From NCBI GenBank assembly GCA_024280015.1, contig JAJRQY010000040.1:1-53398 (forward strand): a DNA stretch of 53,398 nucleotides. The letters are read 5' to 3'. The translations under genes were made by a program, and so were the position numbers. A model generated the notes under the pieces. It was not told where the DNA came from, ran no database searches, and saw only the letters and a list, made by a program, of their open reading frames with translations. This stretch comes from Actinomycetes bacterium. Its GTDB lineage: Bacteria; Actinomycetota; Acidimicrobiia; Acidimicrobiales; SZUA-35. Position 1 is the stretch's first letter; each line of letters begins with the position of its first letter. This document shows, one piece after another, positions 53,237 through 53,398 of this stretch.

Positions 53237-53398
53237 CTACAAGAAACTAGCTAACGGCTGCGATGATTGGGGTGACAAGAACCCGCCGATCTGGAAGGCT
53301 CTTGTCAGTGCCAGTCAGGAGTGATCTGACCCATATAACGATCGACCATTACGTGTCTTTGGATTGACATGTCGATCACATCAGGCTGGCGCCGTGTA
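53237..53398. promoter_or_regulatory. Non-coding end of window with inverted repeats
   Basis: No gene is seen in the last 162 bases. An inverted repeat GTCAG/CTGAC (53314-53330), a TATAAC hexamer (53334-53339), an inverted pair GATCGAC (53340-53346) and GTCGATC (53371-53377), and TTGACA (53364-53369) are present. A promoter for a gene beyond the window is possible, but no full -35/-10 pair at proper spacing was found. Confidence 0.25.

Noticed and set aside
1-53398. CRISPR arrays, tRNA, rRNA or insertion sequences
   Set aside because: No regularly spaced repeats, no cloverleaf with a CCA end, no transposase and no IS-type terminal repeats were seen.

Overview
The window looks like chromosome from a moderately high-GC actinobacterium. 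Class Acidimicrobiia is my best guess. The basis is gene content (mycobacterial-type SerB with ACT domains, several lipoproteins and no outer-membrane genes, type-2-like ValS), frequent GTG/TTG starts and tightly packed operons with ATGA/GTGA overlaps. Taxonomy is inference; there is no rRNA or tRNA gene in the window. No gap between genes exceeds 300 bases.

Left edge (1-2.8 kb): the end of a small integrated element, with a cargo gene of unknown function carrying a C-terminal DUF4926-like domain, an excisionase-type HTH protein and a convergent tyrosine integrase. From 2.8 to 10.3 kb, all on the minus strand: an acyl-CoA dehydrogenase, then a thiamine importer operon (thiB-thiP-thiQ) led by a clear TPP riboswitch and ending in a plsC-like acyltransferase, then cysS. 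From 10.3 to 16.8 kb, plus strand: valS, then modA-modB-modC-serB joined by four-base stop/start overlaps.

Middle (16.8-32.9 kb): mostly accessory or housekeeping singletons. They are an MBL-fold hydrolase, a large exported lipoprotein built like a rearranged PEP synthase, a MarR-thioesterase pair, a DMT-family permease with a histidine-rich tail divergent from a DtxR-family regulator, a methyltransferase, an alpha/beta hydrolase, a Kbp-like BON-LysM protein, a LOG protein, a DUF4349 lipoprotein, a LacI regulator, an alkylation-repair pair (Ada-AlkA fusion overlapping ogt) and RidA.

Right part (32.9-53.2 kb): a large purine locus. One arm, read right to left, is purC-purE-purF-purDM(fused)-purN-guaB. 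The other is purSL(fused)-purQ followed by an acyl-CoA synthetase. Between them sit a nucleoside hydrolase and two tandem GAF-GGDEF-EAL proteins whose GGDEF motifs are both degenerate. PurE is of the CO2-using class II (animal) type and abuts purC. PurD and PurM are fused and followed by purN. The locus therefore resembles the vertebrate PAICS and GART enzymes in separable form. The PurD-PurM junction keeps an internal Shine-Dalgarno and ATG, so free PurM may also be made. The window ends with a 5'-nucleotidase-like HAD gene and a possible regulatory region.

A pattern across the window is short tandem repeats with periods of 12, 15, 18 or 21 bases inside genes, always in frame and mostly at protein ends or linkers. 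The observations most worth a second look are the exported PEP-synthase-like lipoprotein, the animal-like purine locus, the paired degenerate GGDEF-EAL proteins, and the His-rich permease with its altered DtxR-type regulator.
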